DNA of 62,352 nt, taken from the NCBI GenBank assembly GCA_002010305.1, contig MTND01000032.1, positions 1-62,352 of the forward strand. Reading direction: 5' to 3'. A program made the position numbers and the translations under genes. This DNA is from Archaeoglobi archaeon JdFR-42. GTDB lineage: Archaea; Halobacteriota; Archaeoglobi; Archaeoglobales; JdFR-42. This document shows, piece after piece, positions 49,044-59,125 of this stretch (the stretch's first letter is position 1; every line of letters starts with the position of its first letter). The notes beneath the pieces were generated by a model, which was not told the origin of the DNA, searched no databases, and was given only the letters and a program-made list of their open reading frames with translations.

Positions 49044-49685
49044 TCATTGCTCTGATATCAGTGCCTCGATTGCATGCTTCCTGATGTTAATGCCATGAAG
49101 GCAGTAGCATTTTTTACAGTCGGAGCATTTCGTCAAATCCAGTTTTTCTACAAGACCGGACAAATCCCTTTTATTGTATGGATGAAACTGCACTGTCGCG
49201 ATTTTGACCAAACTCCATGGTTCATAATTCCCACTGTAATTCTCACATGTTGCAATACAGGATAGACAGTCGTTGCATCGGGCAAGATCCGCGAATTCCT
49301 CTGGAAAAACTATCTGTTTAAAATCTTCAGAAGGTTCCGGCTGTATGTGTAGGTCATGGGAAACAAGAAAGTCCATCACAAATTCTCTTTCTACAATGAG
49401 ATCTCTAATAATATTTAAATGTTTTAGGGGTTCTATTTTATCTCCCTCTCTTGCTTTTGTGAGACATGCGATTTTTGGCTTTCCATTAACCATAACACTG
49501 CAAAGACCACAGTGTTTATATCTGCAGCCATATCGGAAAGCAAGTGAGGAATCCTCCTCTCTAGCCTTAATGAGAACTCCGAGAATAGTATCGTTCTTAC
49601 TTGCTTTAACTGTGTATTCTTTCCAGTAGCTCTTATCTTTTTCCGGCTTGTATCTCTGTATCTTTACCGTTATTTCCATGCCCAA
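49044..49685 (-). CDS. Fumarate-reductase/succinate-dehydrogenase-like iron-sulfur subunit
   Basis: The 213-residue protein has an N-terminal [2Fe-2S] ferredoxin domain with FRYGCRYKHCGLCSV near residue 50 and a distal Cys near 75. Its C-terminal domain has two cluster sites: RCNDCLSCIATCE near 137 and KCSDCKKCYCLHG near 187. The second site is CX2CX2CX... rather than a full fumarate-reductase set. It pairs with the flavoprotein gene upstream (overlap 16 bases). No membrane anchor follows, so the complex may be soluble. Confidence 0.82.
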   Translation of the reverse strand: MGMEITVKIQRYKPEKDKSYWKEYTVKASKNDTILGVLIKAREEDSSLAFRYGCRYKHCGLCSVMVNGKPKIACLTKAREGDKIEPLKHLNIIRDLIVEREFVMDFLVSHDLHIQPEPSEDFKQIVFPEEFADLARCNDCLSCIATCENYSGNYEPWSLVKIATVQFHPYNKRDLSGLVEKLDLTKCSDCKKCYCLHGINIRKHAIEALISEQ

Positions 49686-51352
49686 CCCTCCATTACTCTG
49701 CTTTCCAGTTTTCCGTGCTCTTTAACTATCACCACATTTGATTTGCTCCATTCTTTCCTTTTTTTCGGGAAATCGCTACGGGCATGACATCCTCGCGACT
49801 CTTCCCTGACCAAGGCACTCAACGCAATCGCCTCTCCAGTGTTCAGCATGAAATGAAGTTCGAGGGCATCCACTACATCCATGTTGTATTTTCTACCATT
49901 TTCCACTCTCAGATTTTTTGCTCTCTCTCTAATATCTTCAAGCTCTTTCAGCGCCCTGTTGAGCCCATCGGCGTCACGTATTGCTCCACAATATGTCCAC
50001 ATAGTCTTTTGAAGATCTCTTTTCAAATCACTTGGCCTGTATTCTCCATCAGTTTCAAAAAGGTTTTCGATTTCACCCCAATCTACGTCAACATCTGTTC
50101 TTTCTGATTCTGGAGGTAGGTGAGATGATGCGTGCTTTCCTGCAAGCCACCCGAATACAATAGTCTCAAGCAAGGAAACAGATCCTATTCTATTGGCACC
50201 ATGAGTCCCTCCTTGATTTTCTCCAGCCGCATATAGTCCTTCCACTCCAGTAAATCCATTTTCATCGACCATTACTCCCCCGCAGTGATAATGTACAGTT
50301 GGTGCAACTTCAATAGGTTTTCCCCATCTGTAGGCCTCCATACCATATACCTCTCTTATGATTTCCAGAAGACCTGCATTTTTCATAGCTTGATAATGTT
50401 TTTTTCCCTCTTCAGTTCTGAGATTGTCCCTCAGATCCAGCCATAAGCCTCCATTGGGTGTGGAGTTGCCATTTAGAATTTCCAGTGCCATTATTCTCGA
50501 GACTTCCGCTCTAGTCATCATTGCGAAGTTTTTCAGGATTACTCTACCATTGTCATCAAGGAGCTTACCCTCTGGACCCCCTAAGGATGGCTCTCCTATG
50601 AATATCCCCCTATAGCAATCAGGAGTAACAACTCCGAAGGGGATAAACTGGACCTGTTCCATATCCACAAGTCTGGCTCCGACATCGAGTGCAAGAGCAA
50701 AACCATCTCCAGCAGATGCTCGTATCATATCTGTATGGGGGTAATACAGCATGCCTAGACTCCCAGCAGCAAGAATGGTATTTCTGGAGAAAATTGCCAG
50801 AGGCTTTCCTCTAGGGATATCGAAGAATAAGCCCCCTATCACTCTTTTACCATCTCTGATAAGCTTGACTGCCATTACTTCTTCCATTACCTGAACTTTT
50901 CTGTCTTTTACCCCTCTGACTAAGGAGGTTCTAAGCATGGACAACATAGAGATACATCGCTGAAGGCTAATCAGTCCTCTTGGTAATGTATGGCCTGCAA
51001 GGTGTAGAATACATTCATCGTCTATAATGCCGGTTTTATTCCGTTTATAGAAGTGTCCAAGTCCTTCCACAATTAGATTGGCTATTTTTGAGTATTTCGC
51101 CACTGTAGAAACAAGTTTTGGGTTGTTAATTCCTTCTCCTGCCCTCATTATATCTTCATACAGACTTTCAGGAGTGTTTCCCTTTGTTATATCCGTTGTG
51201 CAAACAAGGCCAGCGGCAATCTTTGTATTCCCATTACCCAGGGGTTCTTTGCTTACTACTGTGACAGATGAACTTTCTGAGGCTGTTATAGCTGCGATAA
51301 GACCTGCATTACCAGCTCCTATCACCAGAACATCTGTTTCGTAGGTTCTCAT
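49670..51352 (-). CDS. FAD-dependent fumarate-reductase-like flavoprotein
   Basis: The 560-residue FAD protein opens DVLVIGAGNAGLIAAITA and has NGNTKIAAGLVC near 40, where FAD-linked succinate dehydrogenases carry a His. HYHCGGVMVDENGFTGVEGLYAAGENQGG lies near 355 and ANRIGSVSLLETIVFGWLAG near 390. The C-terminal helical domain matches SdhA/FrdA/AprA. Substrate is not settled: fumarate, an acrylate-type acid or another enoate are possible. The CoA-transferase genes directly upstream point to an unsaturated acid or its CoA thioester. Confidence 0.82.
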   Translation of the reverse strand: MRTYETDVLVIGAGNAGLIAAITASESSSVTVVSKEPLGNGNTKIAAGLVCTTDITKGNTPESLYEDIMRAGEGINNPKLVSTVAKYSKIANLIVEGLGHFYKRNKTGIIDDECILHLAGHTLPRGLISLQRCISMLSMLRTSLVRGVKDRKVQVMEEVMAVKLIRDGKRVIGGLFFDIPRGKPLAIFSRNTILAAGSLGMLYYPHTDMIRASAGDGFALALDVGARLVDMEQVQFIPFGVVTPDCYRGIFIGEPSLGGPEGKLLDDNGRVILKNFAMMTRAEVSRIMALEILNGNSTPNGGLWLDLRDNLRTEEGKKHYQAMKNAGLLEIIREVYGMEAYRWGKPIEVAPTVHYHCGGVMVDENGFTGVEGLYAAGENQGGTHGANRIGSVSLLETIVFGWLAGKHASSHLPPESERTDVDVDWGEIENLFETDGEYRPSDLKRDLQKTMWTYCGAIRDADGLNRALKELEDIRERAKNLRVENGRKYNMDVVDALELHFMLNTGEAIALSALVREESRGCHARSDFPKKRKEWSKSNVVIVKEHGKLESRVMEGWAWK

Positions 51353-51369
51353 ACTTGTCTCAAGAGAAG

Positions 51370-52137
51370 TTATTTTATGTAAACCTTTTCGGGGTCTATC
51401 TGCTCTCGGAGAAGTCTTAACTGTTTTTCATTAGGCTCTTGTGTGATTTTTATATCATCTGGTATGATGGGCTCAAACCCCATATTGTCCAGTACGTCGT
51501 CAACGGTAACACCAGGATGCAATTTAAGCAGTTTCATTTTACGGGTTTTTTCATCGAATCCCATGACGCAGAGGTCTGTAACTATTACTTCTGGCCCTCC
51601 ATATTTTATTCCTGCTCTCTCTCGGGAATCATATCCTTCTAAGTACCCTGGAGATGTTATGTAGTCGCATTTCTCAGGGAAACGTCTCTTCTCGTGTCTG
51701 GTTATTATAAGAACCCTTTTAGAAAGGATTGAGATATCACAGGCCCCACCACTTCCTGGAAGTCGGATCTTGGGCTTTCTGTAATCTCCGATTACAGTCG
51801 AATTTATATTCCCATACATATCTATCTGGGCCCCTCCTAGGAAACCTGTGTCTATCATCCCTCTCTGAAGAAGGGCGCCCAAGACATCTAGATTACCACC
51901 AAACTTGACTGCCCGATACATAAGTCTTCCATCGGACACACTGAGGGGAGTATGAGCTGGCTCTGGATCAAATGGACCCGTTTCCACGACCATTTTCAGG
52001 TTTGGTGCGTGGGTATATTTTGCAAGGAAAGTTGCCACAATGGGTAATCCAGTACCAACGAACACTATCTCGTTATCTCTCAGATACCTCGAGCCTTCTA
52101 CAGCCATTAATTCAGATTCGGTATACATCTTCATCAC
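51370..52137 (-). CDS. Family I CoA-transferase, beta subunit (GctB-like)
   Basis: The 255-residue protein has NEIVFVGTGLPIVATFLAK near residue 22, the catalytic-Glu region MVVETGPFDP near 48, and LGGAQIDMYGNINSTVIGD near 100. GSGGACDISILSKRVLIIT lies near 128. These match the small subunit of glutaconate- and related CoA-transferases. It starts in the base after the alpha-subunit stop. The substrate pair is not evident from sequence. Confidence 0.86.
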   Translation of the reverse strand: MMKMYTESELMAVEGSRYLRDNEIVFVGTGLPIVATFLAKYTHAPNLKMVVETGPFDPEPAHTPLSVSDGRLMYRAVKFGGNLDVLGALLQRGMIDTGFLGGAQIDMYGNINSTVIGDYRKPKIRLPGSGGACDISILSKRVLIITRHEKRRFPEKCDYITSPGYLEGYDSRERAGIKYGGPEVIVTDLCVMGFDEKTRKMKLLKLHPGVTVDDVLDNMGFEPIIPDDIKITQEPNEKQLRLLREQIDPEKVYIK

Positions 52138-53037
52138 CTATGGTCTGTATCCAAATGTTGGATCTGCTTTTATCTCCAACCATCTTTTCATTCCACCAAT
52201 TTTTTCCAGATACTCCTCATTACTATCAACTGAATAGACATACTTGTCCAGATATTCATTGAATCTTTTATTTCTGGCGTAATCCTGATATTCCCTCATG
52301 TGTTTTTCATCATAGTCGTATTCCATGTAGCATGCTGTTGGATGGGCTCCCAAGGGGACTTCAACAATGGCATCTACATACACGTATGGAATAAGGTTCA
52401 TGTAGGGGTTATTCCTGATATACTCACTTGAGATGACTCTTTCTGCTGTGACTATTACGGTCTCTGCAGCTCTTGCAATATGGAGATCATGGAAATAAGA
52501 ACCGTAGATAACAACATTACCGAGCTCATCGACTGCATTGGCATGAATAACAGCCACATCAGGCTTTAAGGCTGGCAAAAGCAATACTTTATCTCCGCTG
52601 AATGGACACTTCATTTCCACATATTTAGGCGTGGACCCACTCTGATATTTCATCAGGTCAGAGCCGAGAAAAGTTCTAGTAGGCAAGAAAGGTAACCCGA
52701 GTTCTGCTGCAAGAAACCGTGTGGTCATAGCGAGATGACTGTAGTCTTCAACCTCTAATTCTCCCTGCTCAACGGCATATCTGAAATTGTAGGCAACACC
52801 GAATCTCTCTAGATTACCTGTGCCACATTCCACTCTCTTTACACATCCGGCCCCAACCAGCATATCCATTGCGAAAGATAGATTTGTCCCCACGAGAGTC
52901 AGGTTTTTAACACCTTTCCTGACAAGTTCTCTGGCAAAGGCACCCACTCTTCGAGATACACTGAAACCCCCAAGGGCTACTGTATCTCCATCCTTGACCA
53001 TCTTAGTAGCATCTTTAAGACTGATCATCTTGTTCAT
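52138..53037 (-). CDS. Family I CoA-transferase, alpha subunit (GctA-like)
   Basis: The 299-residue protein opens MISLKDATKMVKDGDTVALGGFSVSRRVGAFARELVRKGVKNL. HANAVDELGNVVIYGSYFHDLHIARAAETVIVTAERVI and the C-terminal ADPTFGY region mark the GctA family. A GTG lies two codons upstream (53043); ATG at 53037 is ten bases from AAGGAGGT and the GTG is four. A TATA-like AAATATAAA (about 53062-53070, minus strand) precedes it. It leads a four-gene operon with the beta subunit, flavoprotein and iron-sulfur protein. Confidence 0.86.
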   Translation of the reverse strand: MNKMISLKDATKMVKDGDTVALGGFSVSRRVGAFARELVRKGVKNLTLVGTNLSFAMDMLVGAGCVKRVECGTGNLERFGVAYNFRYAVEQGELEVEDYSHLAMTTRFLAAELGLPFLPTRTFLGSDLMKYQSGSTPKYVEMKCPFSGDKVLLLPALKPDVAVIHANAVDELGNVVIYGSYFHDLHIARAAETVIVTAERVISSEYIRNNPYMNLIPYVYVDAIVEVPLGAHPTACYMEYDYDEKHMREYQDYARNKRFNEYLDKYVYSVDSNEEYLEKIGGMKRWLEIKADPTFGYRP

Positions 53038-53076
53038 GCCCACCAGTACCTCCTTACCTCTTTATATTTTTTCATA

Positions 53077-53144
53077 TTGTATACCATACAAAGTACAAGT
53101 TCAGAAGTAGTTGAATATACAATTTTTGGTCATTATTGTTGTAC
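53077..53144. promoter_or_regulatory. TTGTAT/ATACAA half-site array between divergent operons
   Basis: TTGTAT-ACC-ATACAA at 53077-53091 is an inverted repeat. GTACAA (53093), ATACAA (53117) and TTGTAC (53139) follow. The array lies between the CoA-transferase operon (left) and the cupin-aminotransferase pair (right). A regulator controlling both is likely; which one is unknown. Confidence 0.5.
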
Positions 53145-53195
53145 GAATGGAAAATATTAAATGTATGTAATAGGAATGCATAATAGGTGATTGTG

Positions 53196-53528
53196 ATGCC
53201 TGTCTTTAAAGTAGATGATTTTGAAAAAGTGGATAAGCTGGGTATCAAGTTAAGGCTGGTAATATCAGAAGAGACAGTAAGGGCTAGAGATATAGATATG
53301 GGAGTGGCTTACATAGAACCTGGAGGTTCCACAATAAAACATGTCCACGAAAATAGTGTTGAGGTTTATTTTCCTCTGAATGGGAAAGGTAAGTTGACAA
53401 TTGCAGATGAGGAGTTTGATCTGGAACCCGGGATGATCGGGTACGTTCCAAAGAATACTGAACATCAACTCTCAAATCCGTATGATGAGGAGTTCAGGGT
53501 GTTGTTTACCCATGCTCCACACTTTTGA
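53196..53528 (+). CDS. Cupin-domain protein, 110 aa
   Basis: A single cupin barrel with motif 1 GGSTIKHVHENSVEVYFPLNG near residue 45 (His, His, Glu) and motif 2 PKNTEHQLSNPYDEEF near 85. The metal ligands are present, so it may be an isomerase, an oxygenase-like or a binding protein. GTG three codons earlier is possible, but ATG 53196 follows GGTGAT and is preferred. It is ten bases before the aminotransferase gene. Confidence 0.85.
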   Translation: MPVFKVDDFEKVDKLGIKLRLVISEETVRARDIDMGVAYIEPGGSTIKHVHENSVEVYFPLNGKGKLTIADEEFDLEPGMIGYVPKNTEHQLSNPYDEEFRVLFTHAPHF

Positions 53529-53538
53529 GGTGAGGTAA

Positions 53539-54867
53539 ATGGATTTTGATACAATAAAAGAACTGGATAGGGAATACCTGATGTCGAGCTGGTCAGCTCA
53601 GAAGGCTAGAGATCCTGTGGTGATTACAGACGTAAAAGGGAACTACATATACTCTGGAGACAAGAAGATTCTGGACTTTGGATCTCAGCTGATGTGTGTG
53701 AATGCAGGACATAAGGATCCCAGAATTGTCAACGCAATAAAGGAACAAGCAGAAAAAATCAGTTTTGTGTCACCGGGTTTTGCAGAAGAGGCGAGATCAA
53801 AACTTGTTAAAAAGCTTGCAGAAATCACTCCAGGAAATCTGGTTAAGACTTTTCTTTCTACTTCGGGGACAGAAGCCAACGAGGCTGCTGTAAAAGTAGC
53901 TAAATTTTTTACGAGCAAGTTTAAGATTTTGACCAGGTACAGATCATATCATGGTTCAACCGGAGTCTCTATCGCCCTAACTGGAGATCCCAGAAGGATA
54001 CCTACTGAACCAGGGTTTCCCGGAATACTTCACATTCCTGACACCTATTGTTACAGATGTCCCTTTGGTAAAGAATATCCGGGATGTGATCTACAGTGTG
54101 CCCGGTTTCTGGATGAGATGATCTGTCTTGAAGGGCCCAGTACTGTTGCAGCAATCCTTATTGAGCCCATTATTGGCTCTAATGGTATTCTCGTGCCTCC
54201 AGATGATTATATGCCTTATTTAAGGGAGATATGCGACAAATATGAGGTCCTTCTTATTGATGACGAAGTTATGACAGGATTTGGTAGAACCGGAAAGATG
54301 TTTGCCATCGAACATTGGGATGTTGTACCAGACATAATGACAATGGCAAAAGGATTAACAAGTTCCTATGTTCCACTTGGAGCCACGATCTTTTCCAGCG
54401 ATATTGCAGAATTCTTTGAAGATAACATCTTCATGCATGGCCATACATATGCAGGTCATTCCTTGGCGTGTGCTGCAGCTCTTGCAACCATATCTGTTTA
54501 TGAAGAGGATAGACTCGTTGAGAACGCAGCTAAAATGGGAGACTATCTGTTAAAAAGGCTAAAAGAGATTGGAGAGGATCATAAATCGGTTGGAGATGTA
54601 AGAGGCAAGGGTCTGTTTTGCGGAATTGAACTGGTTAGAAATAGAGAAACCAAGGAACCCATGGCCACTAGAGAAACCAAACTTACTGGAGAGCCAACTG
54701 TGCCAGCAATGGTGGCAAAAGAGGCATTTTCGAAGGGAGTATATTTAGTCCAGATGATATCCACCCTGATCATGGCACCTCCATTGACTATCACAAAAGA
54801 TGAAATCGACTTTGCAGTGGATGTAATTGATCAGGCTCTAGATGTAGCGGACAAGCACACTGAATAA
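53539..54867 (+). CDS. Class III (omega-amino acid) aminotransferase
   Basis: The 442-residue fold-type I PLP enzyme has LSTSGTEANEAAVKVAKFFT near residue 111, ILIEPIIGSNGILVPPDDYMPYL near 210, LLIDDEVMTGFGRTGKMFA near 240 and the PLP lysine TMAKGLTSSYVPLGA near 272. Four cysteines (YCYRCPFGKEYPGCDLQC, about 172-189) form a segment not usual in the core family. Substrate is probably an omega-amino acid or glutamate-type amino acid. It is next to the cupin and divergent from the CoA-transferase operon, so amino-acid breakdown is likely. Confidence 0.88.
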   Translation: MDFDTIKELDREYLMSSWSAQKARDPVVITDVKGNYIYSGDKKILDFGSQLMCVNAGHKDPRIVNAIKEQAEKISFVSPGFAEEARSKLVKKLAEITPGNLVKTFLSTSGTEANEAAVKVAKFFTSKFKILTRYRSYHGSTGVSIALTGDPRRIPTEPGFPGILHIPDTYCYRCPFGKEYPGCDLQCARFLDEMICLEGPSTVAAILIEPIIGSNGILVPPDDYMPYLREICDKYEVLLIDDEVMTGFGRTGKMFAIEHWDVVPDIMTMAKGLTSSYVPLGATIFSSDIAEFFEDNIFMHGHTYAGHSLACAAALATISVYEEDRLVENAAKMGDYLLKRLKEIGEDHKSVGDVRGKGLFCGIELVRNRETKEPMATRETKLTGEPTVPAMVAKEAFSKGVYLVQMISTLIMAPPLTITKDEIDFAVDVIDQALDVADKHTE

Positions 54868-54895
54868 CTCCAATTTTTTACTATTTTTGTTTACT

Positions 54896-55384
54896 TTAGT
54901 GGTATGGGAGAATGTTTTTCAGAATCCGGTCTGTGACTTTCAAAACGTTATCCATCAAGTCTACATCTCGTTTCTCAAGTTCATAAGTACCTCCGTTTTC
55001 TGTAATGTATCCCTGGTCTACCAGTTTTCTGACAGTCTCACTGGAAATTCCTGCAGATTTCAAATCCCCAATTGTGCATTTCCTGTGGAAATGATGGTTT
55101 ATCAATGTTATAAGAGCGAGAAAAGTGGATTTTTCATCCATATCTTTGCACGCCTTATTGAAATGTTCAAAAAACAGTTGCTCGTAGGGTTTTCTAAAAT
55201 ACAGTTTTGATGGAGGAGAGTTATTTTCTTCCAGAAGACCCATATCTCTAAGAGCTCGAAGATATCCGGTAACAATCAGCCGGTGGGTGTGAATTCCTCT
55301 CTTTTTCAACTCATCCGTAATACCGTTTATAGATTTTTTATCTTTCCCAACAATTTCAGAGATCTCTCTGTACAGTTTGGTCAT
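54896..55384 (-). CDS. Archaeal winged-helix protein, 162 aa
   Basis: The N-terminal winged helix runs SEIVGKDKKSINGITDELKKRGIHTHRLIVTGYLRALRDMGLLEENN. A helical second domain has FLALITLINHHFHRKCTIGDLKSAGISSETVRKLVDQGYITENGGTYELE. It is probably DNA-binding or an adaptor. It converges with the aminotransferase gene. I know no family name, and the regulated genes are unclear; the adjacent catabolic genes are candidates. Confidence 0.65.
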   Translation of the reverse strand: MTKLYREISEIVGKDKKSINGITDELKKRGIHTHRLIVTGYLRALRDMGLLEENNSPPSKLYFRKPYEQLFFEHFNKACKDMDEKSTFLALITLINHHFHRKCTIGDLKSAGISSETVRKLVDQGYITENGGTYELEKRDVDLMDNVLKVTDRILKNILPYH

Positions 55385-55504
55385 CTGAACACCGGCATTA
55401 GTTAAACCTAATCAGATAAAAAATATTTTGGATGACAAAAATCCATCAATGTTATATATACCTTCTTAGTAAAAGTAATGAATTAATCATAGCAAGAGTG
55501 CACA

Positions 55505-55798
55505 TCATTTTTTGTTATATTTTACCCACTCTCCTTCTTTTGTTAGCTCATATTTTCCATTTTCGAGCCGGTATATACAAAAATATTGTTCGAGGACCTC
55601 CAGATGGTATCTCAGAATATGAGTAGGGACATCTAATTCTTTTTCTAGTTCTTTCTCGTTTTTCGCTCCTTCAATCAAAGATCTTAGAATTCTAATCCTG
55701 GTTGGATTTGTACTAGCCTTATACAGCGCGGAATGGAAATCTCTACTCTCATTCAGTGATGCGGAATATTTTTCCCAGTTCTCTTTGGGTGGATTCAT
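55505..55798 (-). CDS. ArsR-like winged-helix regulator, 97 aa
   Basis: The domain is in [69 protein letters not shown], a classic ArsR-type helix-turn-helix with wing. The frame reaches 55903, but ATG 55798 ([10 protein letters not shown]) lies about 29 bp after TATA-like AAATATATATTT and is preferred as a leaderless start. It has no metal-binding cysteine motif. It diverges from the Lrp-like gene. Confidence 0.75.
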   Translation of the reverse strand: MNPPKENWEKYSASLNESRDFHSALYKASTNPTRIRILRSLIEGAKNEKELEKELDVPTHILRYHLEVLEQYFCIYRLENGKYELTKEGEWVKYNKK

Positions 55799-55932
55799 CA
55801 GATATCGGTAGATTGGAAGTAAATATATATTTTGGGGCCGATTCGGGAGGAGTTTCACTGAAGAGTGGATTATTTTATTTCTATTCAAAAAAATTTTATA
55901 CAAATAGAACCATAATGCAATCTGGTGTCAGG

Positions 55933-56163
55933 ATGGTTGTTGGAGTAACCATGATCAATGTAGTTCCAGGAACTGAAAAGGAAGTATACAGGAATATACG
56001 AGATATGGAGGGAGTTAGAGAGATTTATCACGTATTTGGTGAATATGATTTTGTGGCTATAATAGAAGTCGATGGTCTCTCCCATTTAAACAAGGTGGTA
56101 GATGCTATAAGGGAGGTTAAGGGGGTTACTGCAACCCATACAGTAGTAGGAGCAGAACTGTAA
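55933..56163 (+). CDS. Stand-alone Lrp/AsnC ligand-binding (RAM) domain, 76 aa
   Basis: [72 protein letters not shown] is a complete RAM domain without a DNA-binding part. Such proteins bind amino acids and can modulate Lrp-type regulators. The ATG at 55933 follows GGTG at seven bases; a longer frame exists upstream but is not domain-like. Its stop lies one base before top6B. Confidence 0.85.
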   Translation: MVVGVTMINVVPGTEKEVYRNIRDMEGVREIYHVFGEYDFVAIIEVDGLSHLNKVVDAIREVKGVTATHTVVGAEL

Positions 56164-56164
56164 T

Positions 56165-58024
56165 ATGAGTGATACCGTAGCTGAACAGCTGGCTTTAAAA
56201 CAGAAAGCCATCAGTATTGCTGAATTTTTTGAAAAAAACAAGCAAGTTCTTGGGTTTGATAATCCAGCAAAAAGCCTTTTGACGGCTGTAAAAGAGGCTG
56301 TAGATAATGCTCTTGATGCTTGCGAAGAAGCGGAAATCCTTCCAGATGTATTTGTCAAAATAACCAGATTGAGAAAGGACATCTATAAAATAGCTATCGA
56401 GGATAATGGCCCTGGAATTGTTAAAGAACAGATACCAAGAGTATTTGCTAAACTGTTGTATGGCTCCAGGTTTCATAGTTTAAGGCAGAGCCGGGGACAA
56501 CAAGGAATCGGAATCTCTGCTGCAGTATTGTACTCTCAGCTTACGACCGGGAAGCCAACCACCATAATCTCTAGAACATCTCCACTTCGGAAAGCCAGTT
56601 TTTTTAAAGTGCAGATTAATATAAAATCTAATGAGCCAGAGATTATTGAAGAGAAGGAAACAGACTGGGATAGGCCTAGAGGTACAAGAATTGAGATGGA
56701 ACTAGTAGGGAGCTACTGGAAAAATCGTCGCCAGTCGGTATATGAGTATCTAAAAGCCACTTCTGTGGTTAATCCCCATGCAAGGATAACCTTTGTAGAC
56801 CCTGATGGGGAAGTGCATGTGTTTGAACGGGTTACAGAACAACTTCCACCAAAAGCTATCGAAATAAAACCACATCCCCATGGAATTGGGGTAGGACAGT
56901 TAATACGCATGGCCATGAACTCTGAAGAGAAAACCCTTGTATCCTTTTTAGTGGAAAATTTTGTTAGAGTTGGAAAGAAAACGGCGGAAGAAATCTGTAT
57001 CCGAGCAGGAGTGGATCCCGGAAATATCCCAAATGATATAACTAGATTTCAGGCAGAAAACCTGATTGAGGCTTTTAAAGGAGTCTCTCTTCTCCCACCT
57101 CCTACTGATTGTCTATCTCCGATAGGAGAAGAATTGATCAAGAAAGGAATCCTCAAGGAATATAACGTCGAATTTATTACTACTGTGTCCAGGAAACCTA
57201 AGGTATATGGTGGGAATCCATTTCTTGTTGAAGTAGGTCTGGGTTATGGTGGTTCTCTTTCACGGGATGGAAAAGCAATATTGCTCAGGTATGCCAATAG
57301 AGTCCCACTCCTTTATCAGCAGTCTGGATGTGTTCTGACCCGGGCAGTAGAAAGCATAAACTGGAAAAGCTATGATCTCCAGCAATCTCAGGGAGAGCTA
57401 CCCATGGGTCCCGTTGTGGTGCTGGTCCATGTTGCCTCAACCAACATACCCTTCACATCAGAATCTAAAGAAGCTGTTGCAAGTGTTGAGGAGATTCTGA
57501 GTGAGGTGAGATTGGCCCTTCAAGACGCAGGTCGGAAGTTACGGGAGTATCTTTCGAAGAAACGCAAATTTGAAAAAAGAAAAGAAAAAGAAGAAATAAT
57601 CGCAAAAATTCTTCCCCTTATTGTAAAAAAAGTATCGGAAATCCTTGAAAAAGAGGAACCAGATCTTAATCGAGTTGTGGCCAGAATAATGGGGAAACTG
57701 TATGTCCACAAATATGTTGTTGAAAAGAATGGAATTTATGCCGTCAAAATACTGGTGGAAAATTTTGGCACGTCCATCCAGCAGATCACTCTCTATGATA
57801 CATGTGAAGGAGCTGTTGAAGAGACTGAGAATGGAAAAGTTGTCGAAGTGGATGGAGTCAGAAGTATATCTTGGAATGTTAAGATCAGACCTGGAGAGAA
57901 AATTGTACTGAGTTACGTTACTGAATCTCCCAAAAAAGAAAAACCCTTGATTGAAGGTATTGATGAGGATCTGGTGGAAGGTGCAAGGGTTTTAACCCTT
58001 GGCGGAGATTTTAATGGGGGGTAA
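56165..58024 (+). CDS. top6B: DNA topoisomerase VI subunit B
   Basis: The 619-residue GHKL ATPase has [22 protein letters not shown] near residue 36, [12 protein letters not shown] near 78 and [28 protein letters not shown] near 98. An H2TH domain and the transducer domain with [19 protein letters not shown] near 425 follow. With TopA it relaxes supercoils and decatenates DNA using ATP. It precedes top6A by seven bases. Confidence 0.97.
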   Translation: MSDTVAEQLALKQKAISIAEFFEKNKQVLGFDNPAKSLLTAVKEAVDNALDACEEAEILPDVFVKITRLRKDIYKIAIEDNGPGIVKEQIPRVFAKLLYGSRFHSLRQSRGQQGIGISAAVLYSQLTTGKPTTIISRTSPLRKASFFKVQINIKSNEPEIIEEKETDWDRPRGTRIEMELVGSYWKNRRQSVYEYLKATSVVNPHARITFVDPDGEVHVFERVTEQLPPKAIEIKPHPHGIGVGQLIRMAMNSEEKTLVSFLVENFVRVGKKTAEEICIRAGVDPGNIPNDITRFQAENLIEAFKGVSLLPPPTDCLSPIGEELIKKGILKEYNVEFITTVSRKPKVYGGNPFLVEVGLGYGGSLSRDGKAILLRYANRVPLLYQQSGCVLTRAVESINWKSYDLQQSQGELPMGPVVVLVHVASTNIPFTSESKEAVASVEEILSEVRLALQDAGRKLREYLSKKRKFEKRKEKEEIIAKILPLIVKKVSEILEKEEPDLNRVVARIMGKLYVHKYVVEKNGIYAVKILVENFGTSIQQITLYDTCEGAVEETENGKVVEVDGVRSISWNVKIRPGEKIVLSYVTESPKKEKPLIEGIDEDLVEGARVLTLGGDFNGG

Positions 58025-58031
58025 ATGAAAA

Positions 58032-59117
58032 ATGATGGATATGGATAAAGAAAGTCTGACCAGGCTTCTTGGCATCGTAGAAATTCTCTATAGACAACTA
58101 CAGAAGGGAGAAATACCAGAACTAGACATATCTACACGTACAAAACGGAACATTGAATTCAGAGATAGTTCTAGGGTGTGGGTATATGGTAATAGAACCT
58201 CTACAAGATCTGCCAAGACAGTTAAAGGAGCGTATCAGCTATTGAAAACCACTTTTGTAATTGATTTTCTGAAATACCAATTAAGAGAACAGAAATCATC
58301 CACTCTTAGAGAACTGTATTATATTTCTGAAAACTGGGGACTTGCGAAGTTCCATGATCAGGCTGAAAGTGATCGTCTTGTTGAGGATCTTGAGATTCTC
58401 ACGGAACTTCAGAGAGAGTATTTTCACATAAGGCCAGAGGAAGATGGGGCATCTGTTATAGGTCCTTTGAGAATTAGAGAAGAAACCAGGAGAGGTGTGA
58501 AGGAAATCCACTGTCAGGATGATGTAGGGGAGTCAGGCTATCAGATACCTACTAATGTAGACAGAGTGGAATTTCTGGATCATGATGCTGCTTTTGTAAT
58601 TGCCATTGAGACTGGTGGTATGAGGGATAGACTAGTAGAAAATGGCTTTGATGAAGACTTCAATGCCATAATAGTCCATTTGAAGGGGCAACCAGCCAGA
58701 AGTACCAGAAGGTTGTTAAAACGATTAAACGAAGAACTCAAACTTCCGGTGGTGGTATTTACAGACGGAGACCCTTGGAGCTATAGAATCTTTGCCTCTG
58801 TGGCTTATGGTTCCATAAAATCTGCCCATCTCTCAGAATATCTGGCCACTCCAGAAGCTCAGTTTGTTGGGATCCGACCGAGTGACATCATAAATTATGA
58901 GCTACCCAGTGATAAATTAACAGACAGAGATATTCACGCTCTGAATAGCATTCTTGACGATCCTCGATTTGAGTCAGAGTTCTGGAAGAGTGAAGTCAAT
59001 CTCCAGCTTCAGCTCAAGAAAAAATCTGAACAGCAATCTCTTGCTAAATATGGTCTGGACTTTGTTACTTCTACCTATCTACCAGAAAGGCTTACTGAAA
59101 TGGGTATTATTAACTGA
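58032..59117 (+). CDS. top6A: DNA topoisomerase VI subunit A (Spo11-like)
   Basis: The 361-residue protein has the winged-helix/CAP region with [12 protein letters not shown], where Tyr96 or Tyr97 is the nucleophile. The Toprim motif is seen in [16 protein letters not shown] near 193 and [21 protein letters not shown] near 236. Length and motifs match archaeal enzymes. Starts ATG ATG; the first follows AATGAAAA without a clear ribosome binding site, so coupling to top6B is likely. Confidence 0.97.
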   Translation: MMDMDKESLTRLLGIVEILYRQLQKGEIPELDISTRTKRNIEFRDSSRVWVYGNRTSTRSAKTVKGAYQLLKTTFVIDFLKYQLREQKSSTLRELYYISENWGLAKFHDQAESDRLVEDLEILTELQREYFHIRPEEDGASVIGPLRIREETRRGVKEIHCQDDVGESGYQIPTNVDRVEFLDHDAAFVIAIETGGMRDRLVENGFDEDFNAIIVHLKGQPARSTRRLLKRLNEELKLPVVVFTDGDPWSYRIFASVAYGSIKSAHLSEYLATPEAQFVGIRPSDIINYELPSDKLTDRDIHALNSILDDPRFESEFWKSEVNLQLQLKKKSEQQSLAKYGLDFVTSTYLPERLTEMGIIN

Positions 59118-59125
59118 CTCTATTA

